A DNA stretch of 64,000 bases. Origin: Malus domestica. Its lineage: Eukaryota > Streptophyta > Magnoliopsida > Rosales > Rosaceae. Within the stretch, counting starts at the first letter, position 1. The number at the start of each line of letters is the position of its first letter. The translations under genes and the position numbers were made by a program. The stretch covers positions 25,015,501-25,079,500 of the forward strand of contig NC_091665.1 in NCBI RefSeq assembly GCF_042453785.1. The letters are read 5' to 3'. Positions 1 to 11,143 of the stretch are shown piece after piece. Under the pieces are notes generated by a model. That model saw only the letters and a program-made list of their open reading frames with translations. It was not told the origin of the DNA and searched no databases.

Positions 1-321
1 CTATCGGATATTGGCTACTGCTTACCTACCACCCCTCATCTTTGGTGTGACAATATTTCCGCTATATCTCTAGCAAAAAATCCTGTCTTTCATGCTTGGA
101 CAAAGCATGTAGAAATCGACTATCATTACATTAGGGAAAAGGTCCTTGCCAAGCAAATCTCTGTCCATTTTGTCTGCACTCAAGACCAAGTAGCCGATAT
201 CTGCACCAAGTCTCTGTCCAAGCTTCGTTTCCTCTTCCTTCGTGACAAACTTCAACTTCGACAACCTAAGTTCAGTTTGCGGGGGGATATAAAGGGCAAT
301 ATTGTAAATGTATCTTCTTAG
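1..321 (+). CDS. Ty1/copia polyprotein, C-terminal RNase H end (partial)
   Basis: The reading frame is open from the window edge to a TAG at 319-321. It reads as the last ~106 residues of a copia polyprotein: LWCDNISAISLAKNP, then TKHVEIDYHYIREKV, then the VADICTKSLS motif that closes copia RNase H. These are standard copia landmarks (established knowledge). It belongs to a + strand element whose gag, integrase and RT lie left of the window. This end shows no stop or frameshift, so it is less decayed than the next element. Confidence 0.88.
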   Translation, partial: LSDIGYCLPTTPHLWCDNISAISLAKNPVFHAWTKHVEIDYHYIREKVLAKQISVHFVCTQDQVADICTKSLSKLRFLFLRDKLQLRQPKFSLRGDIKGNIVNVSS

Positions 322-418
322 CTGTTAGCTTAGTGGTTAAGATACTATGTTAGTTTGTTGTATATATACACCTAAACTGTAACTTTATTAAAGTGTGAAA
401 TGAAAATATATTTTACCA
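279..418 (+). repeat. Polypurine tract and 3' LTR of the first copia element
   Basis: A G-rich tract at 279-287 lies where a copia polypurine tract is expected, just before the end of the coding frame. The sequence after it to the CA at 417-418 looks like a short LTR (TATA-like runs, A-rich end). The exact LTR start is uncertain because the expected TG is not clear at 288, and the second LTR needed for comparison is outside the window. Confidence 0.4.
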
Positions 419-421
419 AAT

Positions 422-842
422 ATGACATGCATACGTAAACATATTAGACTTACCTGAAGACGAAGAACTCAACATTGCTACAAGGAAAGACCAAAGATCT
501 TCTACACTCAGCAGTCAATAGTCCAGCTAGAATAGGGTTCGCTAAAAAAAAGACTGTGCTGCGAGTGCAGGGACCTCCTTATATATATCCATAATCCCTT
601 GATATCAGGCCTATTAATTGATACCTCGGATATTCCAAACAAATTAGAGTTTCTGATATAGTCCTAATAAGTTTTGAACTCTTGTCAATTCTTGATTGGG
701 TTACGTGAATATAATTGCATGTTATTATGACTCTTAATCTTAGCCAAGTAGGATCGGAAATTCCTTAACATGATAACTCATACACTGAGCTATCAGTTTG
801 TCAACGACAAGGACTCATTCTTCTTGACACTCACATCTTACA
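422..842 (-). repeat. copia-A 3' LTR (left copy, truncated)
   Basis: This is a direct repeat of 8014-8434, starting at ATGACATGCATACG and ending CATCTTACA at 842, with scattered mismatches. Compared with the right copy it lacks the outermost ~44 bases that begin TGTTGGAAGTT, so its outer end has been deleted. Confidence 0.92.
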
Positions 843-853
843 TTCTCCCACTT
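843..853 (-). other. copia-A polypurine tract
   Basis: Read on the minus strand this is AAGTGGGAGAA, ending immediately at the 3' LTR. This is the usual plus-strand DNA primer site of a copia element. Confidence 0.8.
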
Positions 854-1289
854 GAGTGTTCAAGAAGAATGATATTACATAGGCTAAGACTAAGGTGATC
901 ACAAGTCCCCAAAAGCTGCAATTACCCTCTAACAACTTGTCACTTATAGCTTCGAATACTGAATCATAAATACAATATGTAATCTCTTCTACGTGTGCAC
1001 TTTATGATTACAGGTACCTACACCATAAGCACTTGTTGTTTGACAAAATTCAAAAGTTTCAGGTTGATAAACATAATTCAACTCCTAAACTGAGCCTCAT
1101 ACAAAAGTATGGCTCATATTATTATCATAACATAACATGAGAACAAAACATTATAAAAGCATTCAATTAAGCGAAAGGAACCAGAACTAGCTATGGGTTT
1201 ACTACTCCCACTTATTAACAAAATCAAATGGGTTTACTACTCCCACTTATTAACAGAATCAAAATCCTTTCGCATTCCTATGTTGTAGA

Positions 1290-2236
1290 TGTGTTTCTTG
1301 AACACTCCCACTAGTAAGCCCTTAGTCATTGGATCTGCTCTTATAAAATCAGTTCCAATGTGAACTATGTTGATCAGCCCTTTTTCAAACTTCATCCCTC
1401 ACATGTAAATACTTAATGTCCATTAATCTGCAAGCAACGGACCTCTTGTTGTTTCTAGAAAAGAAGATTGCAGCCTTGTTGTCATAGTAAATGGTTATAG
1501 GTTTCTCAACTGAGTCTACAACCTTCAGTCTCATTATGAAGTTCCTTAACTAGATTGCTTGTTTGGTGGCAGTGTAACAACCAATAAATTCAGCCTCCAT
1601 AGTTGAAGAACCAATCACCTTTTGCTTGAAGCTTTTCCACTAAATTGCACCAGCAGCAAGAAGAAAAACATATCCACTTGTAGATTTTCTATCATCAACA
1701 CAACCTGCCAAGTCTGAATCTGAATAAGCCACCATTTCCAAATTCTCAACTTGCTGGTATACCAATGCAAGGTTCCTTGTTCTTTTTAAGTACCTCAGTA
1801 CTTTCTTTGCTGCAGTCCAGTGAGAAGTCCAGGGATTTGACTGAAAACGACCTAGAACACTAACAACAAACCCTAGATCAGGCCTTGTGTATACTTGGGC
1901 ATACATGATGTTGCCAACAAGTGATGCGTAAGGTTGTCATTCATTCCATTTTTTCTCGAGGTCATTTTTAAGGCATTGGTCAGAGCTAAACTTATCACCC
2001 TTTGCAATGGGAAGCTCGCCACCTGCATAATTCTCCATGTTGAATCTTTTCATGATTCTATCGATATAAGACTTTTAAGACAACCTCAGCATCATCTTAG
2101 ATCTGTCTCGCTCAATCTCAATGCCAAGAACAAACTACGCCACACCAAGATCTTTCATATCAAAACTCTCGGTTAACATGGTCTTAGTGGTGTGCAAAAG
2201 GGTCAAGTATGAACTAGCTAAGAGAATATCATCCAC
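1290..2236 (-). pseudogene. copia-A RT C-terminus and RNase H (degraded)
   Basis: The minus-strand frames give recognisable copia blocks. These are the region after YVDD, the YAQVYTRPDLGF block, LRYLKRTRNLALVY, AYSDSDLAGCVDDRKSTSGY (RNase H catalytic Asp region, 1640-1906) and, further left, a KAAIFFSRN-type block. Several in-frame stops break the frame, for example after the LLAAGAI residues near 1640 and in the helix containing MEAEF. The family function is degradation of the RNA strand during reverse transcription. This copy cannot be functional. Confidence 0.85.
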
Positions 2237-3025
2237 TTACAATACCAAAAATATAAATTTCATGTCACTGACCTTGAGATATATACAGTCATCAATCTTG
2301 TTTTCTTCAAAACCAAAAGCAGAAACCACTCGATCAAACTTGATGTACCACTGCCTGGAGGATTGCTTTAAACCATTGATCGATTTGTTGAGCTTGCAGA
2401 CCATAGTCTCTTTCCCTTTCTCCTCAAAACCTGATAGTTGAACCATCAGTATTTCTTTGTCCAAAACACCATTAAGAAAGGCTGATTTTACATCCATTTG
2501 ATGTAGTTCCAAGTTGAAATGGGATGTTAAAGCCATGGTCACCCTTAAGGAGTCTTTGGATGAAACTGGTGAGAATGTTTCATTATAGTCAATTCATTCC
2601 CTTTGTGTAAAACCCTTAGCTACAAGTCTAGCTTTGTGTCTTTCAACATTTCCCTCTGCATTTCTTTTGGTTTTGAACACCCATTTACAGCCAATGGGTT
2701 TAGCATTGCATGGAAGTGGCACCAATGTCCAAACTTGATTCTTTTCCATAGCTGCTAGTTCTTCAACCATAGTTGCACGCCACAGGTTTGCTCTCAAGTT
2801 ATTGATAGCTTGATTGAAAGTTAGAGGATCATCATCATCTCCTATGTCATATTCAGTCTCTTGTAAGTACACAAAGTCAGGTAGGATCACTGGTTTTCTT
2901 TGCCTGTTTGAGTGTCTTATAGGCAACTGCACTTGTTGTAATGGTTGAGCTGCATCCTCAAGAACTTGATGCTCGGGGATTTGAGGTTCAGGATCATAAT
3001 CAAGCAGTGTTTCAGGAAGGGACAA
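2237..3025 (-). pseudogene. copia-A reverse transcriptase core (stop in catalytic motif)
   Basis: The 2594-3025 part carries the copia RT N-terminal signature (WTLVPLP, IGCKWVFKTKRNAEG, KARLVAKGF). The 2237-2542 part carries LHQMDVKSAFLNG, GLKQSSRQWY and the run-up to the active site. A stop falls between the two parts near 2590. A second stop replaces the Tyr of the expected YVDD box: the codons read TTG TAA GTG GAT GAT. The two catalytic aspartates are still encoded just after the stop. It is clearly a dead RT. Confidence 0.9.
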
Positions 3026-3214
3026 AGTGTTTACTGATTAAGCAATTTGTAAAATAGTTGGGAGAGAAAAAGAGTTTTCTTGAGGTCCAAGTAACAATGC
3101 ATCAGTTGTTATGGAAAGTTGATAATCTTCATTTCCAATTTCTTCGAAATCTGAGGTATTGTGACGCACTGTTTCTTATTCCAGATCTTCGATGAACTTT
3201 TCATTGTTAGTCTC

Positions 3215-3584
3215 CTAAATTCTAGTGTGAGAATCAGGACAGTAGAACTCAAAACCCTTGGACTTGTCTGCATATCCAATGAACCTGCAAGTGACAGTTC
3301 TCGAGTCCAACTTCCTCTCATGAGGATTATAAAACCGTGCTTCAGCTCTACATCCCCATACATGAAAATGATTGAAACTTGGTTTTCTTCCTGTCCAAGC
3401 TTCAAAATGTATGACTTTGACAGACTTACTTGGAACCCTATTAAGTGTGTAATTGGTTGTTTTAAGTGCTTTTAACCACAAAAAAATTGGAAGTTTAGAC
3501 CTTGAAAACATGGATCGAATCATGTCCTTTAGGGTTATGTTCTTCCTTTTGGCTACTCCATTTTGATGTGGAGTACCTGGAGTG
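3215..3584 (-). pseudogene. copia-A integrase C-terminal part
   Basis: Immediately left of the solo LTR the frame reads PGTPHQNGVAKRKN, the conserved block around the third catalytic integrase residue, where copia elements have ERKN. KR here suggests the catalytic Glu is lost. WLKALKTTNYTLNRVPSKS and WTGRKPSFNHFHVWGC follow, both typical of the copia integrase C-terminus. Removing the solo LTR and one copy of the 5-bp duplication would bring this block into register with the block at 5484-5773. Confidence 0.88.
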
Positions 3585-5478
3585 TGAAGGGAAATAATGA
3601 GATTTATGTGGGATTTCTAGTGACTAGCATGCATATACAATTCAAAATTCACATACATACGCAACGGAAGCATGTTATCACATAATATCAAAGCTATAGT
3701 CATGCAAATCGCCTTCAAGAAGCATAGGTTTATATAAGATGCATCAAAACATTTTATTGAAGAACGAAGTGTAGGAGTAGATTTATACCTCTTGATCTAG
3801 ACTTGAGACCAAGGATAGACCACCTCCAAGCCCTTTGTTGTTGGAACTCCTTGAGCCTAGCCTCCCTCCTTGCTTCCTCCACCTTTAGAATGAGTGCTCC
3901 TTAGTTCTCCTTTAGTCTCCAAGGTTGAAGACCTCTAAAGATCCACACCCACTAGTGTAGTGAGATGGATGGAGGAATAACCAAAAGGGAGAGAAGATGA
4001 TTAGCTAAATCTCCCTTATGGTGGCCGGCCTTGTGTGGTTTTAGAGAGAGAGATGTTTTCTTCCTTTTGTGAAAAACAACACACAAAACCCTAATGAAAC
4101 TTTTTCACTATAAAGTTCCTTTTATAACACAAAGAAACAAGTCAACAACTTGACTCTCTCTCTCCCTCTCTTTGGCCGGCCCCTTTAGTGTTGTTTGGGC
4201 TTTGGGCTTTTATTATTTCAAGTCATCATATGCTTAAATAAAAGCCCAATGGGTTTGGGCTTAATGGCCCAAATGAACCCAAACTTTTCTTTAAGCCCAA
4301 AACGATCTTTTATCGCTTTTATGATTTCTTTAGACTTTCTAATTAATCACAACACTTAATTAATCCAATTAATTATTTCCATCGTCCATTAGTTGTCTCA
4401 CTACAAGAGTGTATCGGTGTACAATCATTTTAGGTTCTAATTAGCAAGGCAGTGAGGTGATTGGCACCAATCCAATTGATTATATTTAATCCAATCACTT
4501 AGTGAATTAAAACTTACTTTTAATTCTCCTTCTTCTTTGACGACTACTTATTTAATCATCTAGAATAACTCACAAGCCATGAGTGACATCTAACCATATA
4601 TCATGGCTACCCAAGCTAATGTAGAATTTGTTCGGAGAACCTATTCAGTTGAAATTACAATGTAATTCGATCCTTCTCTAATACAATACTCTCAATCACA
4701 TTATTAGGGTATGGATATATTATGTCAAACCTCTAATGTGATTATTCCATGTTATATGATTCAATTGAGTCATATAGGAACGCTTTCCTTTATTACCCTC
4801 GATACTTCGGCCGAAGATTCCCGAATCATATCTTAGAGTATTCTTCCTCTCATAACGAGGATTAGAGATCCCTTGTTGCGCATTTACTTGCCTCCATGGC
4901 TAAGTGGCTTAACCCCAACTATGCCGTGGACACCCGCGAATGGAGTGACTTTGACATAATCAAAGAACAATGACCTAACCACAAGACAACTATGATGCCT
5001 CAGGTCAAAGAACTACTTACATTATTCCAACCATTAGAGTTACTTGCTTGACATGTGAGTAGACCTCCATGCAAGTACTCTCGTTTGATTGTGTTCAGTG
5101 AACTCATTCCCTTAATAAGCACCTACATACCAGTCTTAGTGTCACTACACGAATGGGATGAGACTTTCCATCCTTCCAATTGAAGAGGACATAGTATGTA
5201 CTGGTCTTTGCATTGTCAGTATCCCTCTGACAATCATATGACCAGGAACCTTTTTGGACATGATGGTTATGTGAAGAAGGTCTCTGTAGTCTAACATCGT
5301 TAGATTACTTCTTACATCGATCCATTGTCCATGGATTCACTACTTAGGACATATATCGTTTATTGAGATAGTCCTAATTAGTATCTTTGCCTTTTGATGT
5401 ATAAGAGTCATCTATACACACATTCATTGTTCTGAAAGGTTTCTTCCAAAGATTGACTTTCAGGGCATATTTCCAACA
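3585..5478 (-). mobile_element. Solo LTR (1894 bp) inside copia-A integrase
   Basis: On the minus strand it begins TGTTGGAAATATGCC and ends CCTTCA, giving TG...CA termini. It is flanked by perfect 5-bp target duplications GAGTG (3580-3584 and 5479-5483, + strand). The host integrase is interrupted exactly at the duplication. I see no coding region, PBS, PPT or internal direct repeat, so it is best explained as a solo LTR left by recombination between the LTRs of a full element. It contains simple pyrimidine stretches and GGCCGGCC-like motifs but no gene. Confidence 0.92.
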
Positions 5479-5483
5479 GAGTG

Positions 5484-7290
5484 GTGTACTGTGCAATGAT
5501 CCCCGAGGCTTCAAGGTAATATGCAAAGGCTCCCTTGTGTTGTCCAGTCTCTGTGAACCTGCCAAAATACTCGCCACCCTTATCCGATCTCACTATTTTA
5601 ATGTTCTTTTCTAGCTGGTTTTCAACCTCAGTTTTGTATGTCTTAAAACAATCAAGAACAGAATATTTTTCAGATATAAGATACACATAACAATATCTTG
5701 AAAAGTAGTAAATGAATGTGACAAAATAGGAGTTGCCACATTTTTTTTTTATTTGGAAAAGGGCCACACACATCTGTATGAATTATCTCTAATAGTTTAT
5801 TACTTCTTGTGGATCCTAATTTCCTGGTATTGGTCATTTTTCCTTTGAAACAATCATTGCAGGTCAGAAGACTTTCAAAATTGAGATTTGGAATGAGATT
5901 TTGTTTAGTTAAAGTCACAAGTCTTTCTTTGGATATATGGTCAAGTCTTTTATGCCCAAGTATGGGAGAGTTTTCATTTTGAGATAGTCTTTTGGAACCA
6001 ATCTGACAAACTGTGAAACATTTGTGTAAATAATCACACTGCAGTTGCCACATATCAACATGAAGTAAGGCATAACCAAGCAAAATGTCTAATTTATTCG
6101 AATGGAAAAGCCTTACACTTTCATTGTCTCCAATAAAAGTATAAACTGATTTGACTAACTTAGAAGCTGAAATCAAATTCCTTCTCATAGAAGGTACATA
6201 AAGTACTGGACTAAGAAACAAAATAAAACCAAAAGAAAGATTTAAAGAGACACTGCCAACTGACTCGACTGTTACTTTGCTCTCATTTCCAACAAAAACA
6301 TTGTAAACTTCATTATTTCTCTCCTTTAGGTTTGTGAATCCCTGCAAGGTATTTGTAATGTGGATTAAGCAATCAGTATCAAACCACCAACTAAAAGGAG
6401 GGACAAAAATCAAATTTGACTCAAAACAAACATAAACATTGATTTCATTACCTTTCTTAACAAGCCAATTTTTAAAATCAATGCAATCTTTCCTTAGATG
6501 ACTAACTTCTTTGCAGAAATAACAAGGCTTTGGTGCTTCAAAGATGGCTTTAAACTTTTGAGATTGTTTAAGGGGGTTAGTATTTTTAAAAGAAGAAAAA
6601 TGTAATGTTTTCTTCTGTTTACCAGCAGCCAAAGATGACTGATCAACTGTAACATGTTTGCCCTTTGCGGTGTGAACAAGATTCATAGTCTTCACTTTAT
6701 CAGTTGACAGCCGCAATTCCTCTTGTGCACACATGGAGGTTAAGTCATCGATGTCCCAGGTTGCTTTCTGAGTGTTGTATGACACTTTCAACTGGCCATA
6801 CTGTGCAGGTAAGGAATTCAATGCCATATGCACTAGAAACTGATCTATGATCGGATGCTCCAGTTCATTCAGCTTCTGTGCAATGTCTAGCATCTTCAGT
6901 ATGTGCTCTCTCACGTTACCAACACCATCAAACTTCATGGATGCCAGTTTTGTGGGAAAATTCCCTGTTTGAGCTTTCTCAGATTCCTTAAATTTATTTC
7001 CCACTGCATCAAAAAATTCTTTTGCACTGTTACTCTTTGGAATGCTACCTTTCACATTGCTAGTCATGACCCTCCTCATAATCATAAGAGCCATTCTGTT
7101 TGCCTTCTCCCATTGAGCAAACTTCAGTTTTTCTCTCTACTGTGCTTGTAGTTGTTATCGCTGCAGGTTTGTCTCCCCTTAAGGCTAAATCGAAATCCAT
7201 CATGCCAAGAGTTATCTCCATGTCTTCCTTCCATTTCTTATAGTTGGAACCAGTTAGTGTTTCGATATTGGAGAAGTTAGGAGAAGTCAT
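5484..7290 (-). pseudogene. copia-A gag, protease and integrase N-terminal part (frameshifted)
   Basis: The likely start is the ATG at 7290 (MTSPNFSNIETLTGSNYKKW). A frameshift near 7130 moves the gag frame to the long frame ending at 5670. That frame holds a CCHC zinc knuckle (CYFCKEVSHLRKDC), a protease-like WWFDTDCLIHIT in which DTD replaces the catalytic DSG/DTG, and the integrase HHCC zinc finger (LGHKRLDHIS...CNDCFKGK). A second frameshift at a 10-T run (5741-5750) shifts into a frame with the DDE core (FVTFIYYFSR, VRSDKGGEYFG). It is copia-type and inactive. Confidence 0.9.
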
Positions 7291-7955
7291 AGCTGTATCA
7301 ACAACATATAATTTAGCATTTGTTCTCATAAGTTCTTCATTAAAAGTCCAGGATATGAACAATTAACGGCATCAAAATCATATAATACCAGTCACATCTT
7401 TAGATCGAAAAATGATTATACTAGGGTTTGCACAACTGAAATACAAAATTTGCATTAGCAACACAATTTTAACACTTTTGAGCAGATAAAATTGTATCAA
7501 TGTTAATTTTGCATCTCACTTATACACCAATTAAACATGATTGAATATAAGAATTCTTTATAATTATCTCAAAATATATTCACCATCAGTTTAATCGTTA
7601 TGTTCAATTTGAACAGATGAACTGAAGCATGATTCAAACACTTTTGAGTTGAAATTGATCATGATTCACAAAAGATTTGTCTGTCAAGTCATATAATGAC
7701 AGTAACTCATTAGGTTTTGGTCTTCTAAGATCCGAAGCCTCATCCTTGTTCCCCTAAAAATAAAACTGAAGACGAACAGGTACATGTATATATATAAACA
7801 TGTGTACGTGTATAAGTGATATTATTCTAAACATGATGTCTATCGATAATAGTCGATAACTATATCAGTTTCATTGCGCGGAAGCCTTATGTCATGATCA
7901 TGCATTTAATCAACATATTCTTATGCTTGTAAAGATTCTAAACACGACAGTGTGT

Positions 7956-7967
7956 GCTCTGATACCA
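7956..7967 (-). other. copia-A primer binding site
   Basis: On the minus strand this reads TGGTATCAGAGC, the classic complement of the 3' end of plant initiator methionine tRNA. It lies two bases from the end of the 5' LTR. Confidence 0.92.
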
Positions 7968-7969
7968 CA

Positions 7970-8434
7970 TGTTGGAAGTTAAAACACTGCATGCATAGAA
8001 TCACACATGGACAATGACATGCATACGTAAACATATTAGACTTACCTGAAGACGAAGAACTTGACATTGCTGCAAAGAAAGATAGAAGATCTTCTACACT
8101 CAGCAGTCAATAGTCCAGCTAGAATAGGGTTCGCTCAAAAAGGGACGACGCTGTAAGTGCAGGGACCTCCCTATATATATCCATAATCCCTTGATATCAA
8201 GCCTATTAACTGATACCTCAGATATTCCAAATAGATTAGAGTTTCTGATATAGTCCTAGTAAGTTTTAAACTCTTGTCAAGTCTTGTTAAGGTTACTTGA
8301 ATATAATTGCATGTTATTAGGACTCTTAATCTTAGCCAAGTAGGACCGGAAAGTCCTCAACATGATAACTTATACACTGAGCTATCAATTTGTCAACTAC
8401 AATGACTCATTATCCTTGACATTCACATCTTACA
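7970..8434 (-). repeat. copia-A 5' LTR (right copy, complete)
   Basis: This 465-bp direct repeat partner of 422-842 starts TGTTGGAAG and ends CTTACA on the + strand. The primer binding site adjoins its left edge. Confidence 0.92.
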
Positions 8435-8571
8435 TTGCAAACTTCATTGCATAACGTAAAACAAGTGCTTCTGCAACCGCTTGAGATTGCACCATTGAAC
8501 CATTTTATTCCTCCAATTTTCCTATCCCACTTTCTACAATTTGTTTGTTTTTTTAATTTCCATTCAATAAA

Positions 8572-8940
8572 GGCTTTTTAACCAAAATGGTCATTGAGAT
8601 TTGTATAACTCCTCATTTTGGTCATTGAGATTTGAAATCAATACAAGTGGTCCTTGAGACTGTCCACCATTGATCATTTTGGTCAATCCATGAATAATTA
8701 TGTTAAATAAATATTAAAATGACAAAACTATCTAGAATTTAATAAACAATAGACCAAAATGATTTGACAAATGTTGAGTATATTTTTATCATTTTATCTT
8801 TATTTAATATAAATTTTTTACAAAATGATCAAAATGATTGATGGTGGATAAGCTTAGATATCAATTTTATTAATTAAAAATCTCAATGACTAAAATAAAA
8901 AGTTATACAAATTTCAGATATCATTTTGGATAAGGAAACC
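8572..8940. mobile_element. Mutator-like MITE with 9-bp target duplication
   Basis: Long imperfect terminal inverted repeats of roughly 60 bp begin GGCTTTTTAACCAAAATGG on the left and GGTTTCCTTATCCAAAATG on the right (reverse complement). They continue through a shared ATTTGTATAACT block. A perfect 9-bp direct repeat TTCAATAAA flanks it (8563-8571 and 8941-8949). The 9-bp duplication and long TIRs point to a MULE-derived, non-coding element. It ends 156 bp before the F-box start codon. Confidence 0.9.
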
Positions 8941-9096
8941 TTCAATAAAACAGCAGTACATATTTCCTGGTGTGTAAACGACGATGACACCCGTCGTTTG
9001 GACCAGCATATGGTCCCTACAAGTTCCAGTATCTCTGTATCTTGAATTTTCTCGCCAATTTTCCCATACGTCCCCGGGAAACTGAACTGAAAATCC

Positions 9097-10461
9097 ATGG
9101 CCGACTGGTCTAAACTTCCCAAAGACCTCCTAGAAGAAATCGCCAGACGCCTAGAGAGCGCCTTCTACTTACTCCGTTTTCGATCCGTCTGCTCCTCATG
9201 GCGGTCCTCCGTCACCTCCCGACCTCGCCGTCTACCGGGCCGATTTCCCTTCCTCACAAACCACGGTATCTGCGCCACCTCCCTAGGGTTCCACCTCTCC
9301 CAGCGCAGCATTTTCCTGATGGGTTTGCCCAATTCCCGCAACCAAAGAGACCCAGATCGCTGGCTGGTCAAGATCGAAGAGGACGTACCGGGTCGGATGC
9401 ACTTGCTGAATCCTCTCTCGCGGTTTCAGCTGAAGCCGCTGCCCGAAGCGTTTCCGAAGGTATTGGATTTATCGAAATTTAGGGTTTTTGAGTTGGGTGG
9501 AGAATTTGTTTTGCATTATGTCCATTTTAGGCCTTTTGGGAATGGCAATTCTTTGGGCGATGATGGCAATTTGTATATGGAAAAGGTGGTTTTTATGTGT
9601 TCGGGTTCCGAAAGCAACGATTTTGTGCTTCTTACGATTCATGTGTCTGGGAAATTAGCCATGTTTAAGTCTGAGGATAAGAGGTGGACTATAATTCATG
9701 ATATGCCATCGCCTTACGATGATGTTATAATGTTTAAAGGACAATTTTATGCTGTTGATGGCACTGGCCGGACTGTGACGGTGGGGTTGAATTCGAATTT
9801 GAGCTTGGTTGCGAATCCGGTGTTTGGTGGTGATAAGAAGTTTTTGGTTGAATCGAGTGGCGAATTGCTGGTGGTTGATATGTACTTGAGCATCGCTGCA
9901 CCGGGGGATTTGGATGATTTGGATGTCGATGATGAAGTTTTACAAATGCAATTCAGTGGTTGTTTGACTGAGAGAACTGTTAGGTTTGAGGTTTTTAAGT
10001 TGGATAGAGAGGGGAAGAAGTTGGTTGAAATGAAAAGCTTGGGGGATAGGGTGTTGTTTTTGGGGGATGACTGCACATTTTCTGCCTCGGCTTCCCAGTT
10101 ATCGGGTTGTAAAGGGAATTGTATACTTTTCACGGATAATTTCTTCTATATGGGCAGTGAAGAAGAATGTGTGTTCAAGGCCCGAGATATAGGTGTGTTT
10201 GACTTGGATGATTGTAGTATTGCACCGTTATCTGATTATCCAGAGTATTCAAAGTTGTTTTGGCCACCCCCTGACTGGGTTCCATCGACAACGTCAGAAG
10301 TAAGTGTAGTTTTGTTTGCATTTAGAATTTTGCTTCATGTTTTTATGTCATTCTACGTGGTGTTTTCGCTGCTTAATGACATCAATCTTGCCAAGTTGTG
10401 TTTGACATTTGACCATTGTTACAAATTCATTTCTTACCCTGCTTGGTGTAGTTCTAATTGA
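9097..10461 (+). CDS. F-box protein with C-terminal DUF295 domain (SKIP23-like)
   Basis: The start MADWSKLPKDLL leads straight into an F-box (LPKDLLEEIARRLES, RFRSVCSSWRSS, residues ~6-40). Family knowledge makes this the SKP1-binding part of an SCF ubiquitin ligase. The rest (~residues 150-400) matches the plant DUF295/KIB-type beta-rich domain, with VSGKLAMFKSEDKRW, GQFYAVDGTGRT and near the end FDLDDCSIAPLSDYPEY. Length to residue 401 is typical. The frame stays open to 10461, but after Glu401 there is a strong splice donor (GAA|GTAAGT at 10299/10300). The tail to 10461 is therefore probably intron, and a short last exon probably follows an acceptor near 10480-10540. The substrate is unknown. 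A MITE occupies the promoter. Confidence 0.88.
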   Translation: MADWSKLPKDLLEEIARRLESAFYLLRFRSVCSSWRSSVTSRPRRLPGRFPFLTNHGICATSLGFHLSQRSIFLMGLPNSRNQRDPDRWLVKIEEDVPGRMHLLNPLSRFQLKPLPEAFPKVLDLSKFRVFELGGEFVLHYVHFRPFGNGNSLGDDGNLYMEKVVFMCSGSESNDFVLLTIHVSGKLAMFKSEDKRWTIIHDMPSPYDDVIMFKGQFYAVDGTGRTVTVGLNSNLSLVANPVFGGDKKFLVESSGELLVVDMYLSIAAPGDLDDLDVDDEVLQMQFSGCLTERTVRFEVFKLDREGKKLVEMKSLGDRVLFLGDDCTFSASASQLSGCKGNCILFTDNFFYMGSEEECVFKARDIGVFDLDDCSIAPLSDYPEYSKLFWPPPDWVPSTTSEVSVVLFAFRILLHVFMSFYVVFSLLNDINLAKLCLTFDHCYKFISYPAWCSSN

Positions 10462-11077
10462 AAAACTAGAACGAATGCAACATTGCAGTCATTTTCCGGT
10501 GCCAAGATGCTGGTAATGATTTGTTGTATGGTGCTGTAGGCAGTATATTATTCTGATAAATCCCCAATTTTCTAGACATCAGTTATGCCTTTTTAAGGTT
10601 AGTGACTGATTTTTATTGCATATCCAATCGCAATTATATGTGTTCAGATTTTTTTATATCTATGGGCCCTGGCTCAAGGGCTTTGACAACATAATGTAGT
10701 AATATTGTTGTTTTAAATCCGTGATATGAAACAACTAGTATATTAGCAGCTAACCGATACTGAATACTTACAGAGAAACCATGATGTCCAGCTGCTATTG
10801 CTACTAGGTGTACTATGGTACAACTCTGTTGCTATTAGGTTTGAGAACTTTTACAGCTTAGAATCGAGCATATGGAGCAGTCAATTAGTGCTGTTAGATA
10901 GGCTTGTGCCACATGTGCAATGATAGTTTGATTAAGCTATTTATTGGGTTGTGTTAATCTCTTATTAATTGCAGGATTAGTTACAGTTGAGCTCAATCTC
11001 TCAGTATAGATAGCTATCTTTGTAAAAAGAATAGGTTAATCTCAATAGAAAGAAAAAGGTCTTCTCTGAGCTTTCAC

Positions 11078-11143
<66 letters not shown>

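Larger units (their letters stand above)
422..8434 (-). mobile_element. Ty1/copia retrotransposon copia-A (nested, defective)
   Basis: The element is bounded by direct repeats (3' LTR 422-842, 5' LTR 7970-8434). It has an initiator-Met-type primer binding site beside the right LTR and a polypurine tract beside the left LTR, so it reads on the minus strand. The order gag, protease, integrase, RT, RNase H is the copia order. It is dead: there are frameshifts in gag and integrase, stops in RT and RNase H, and a 1.9-kb solo LTR inside integrase. The outermost ~44 bases of the left LTR are missing where it abuts the first copia element, so no target duplication can be read. Confidence 0.93.
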
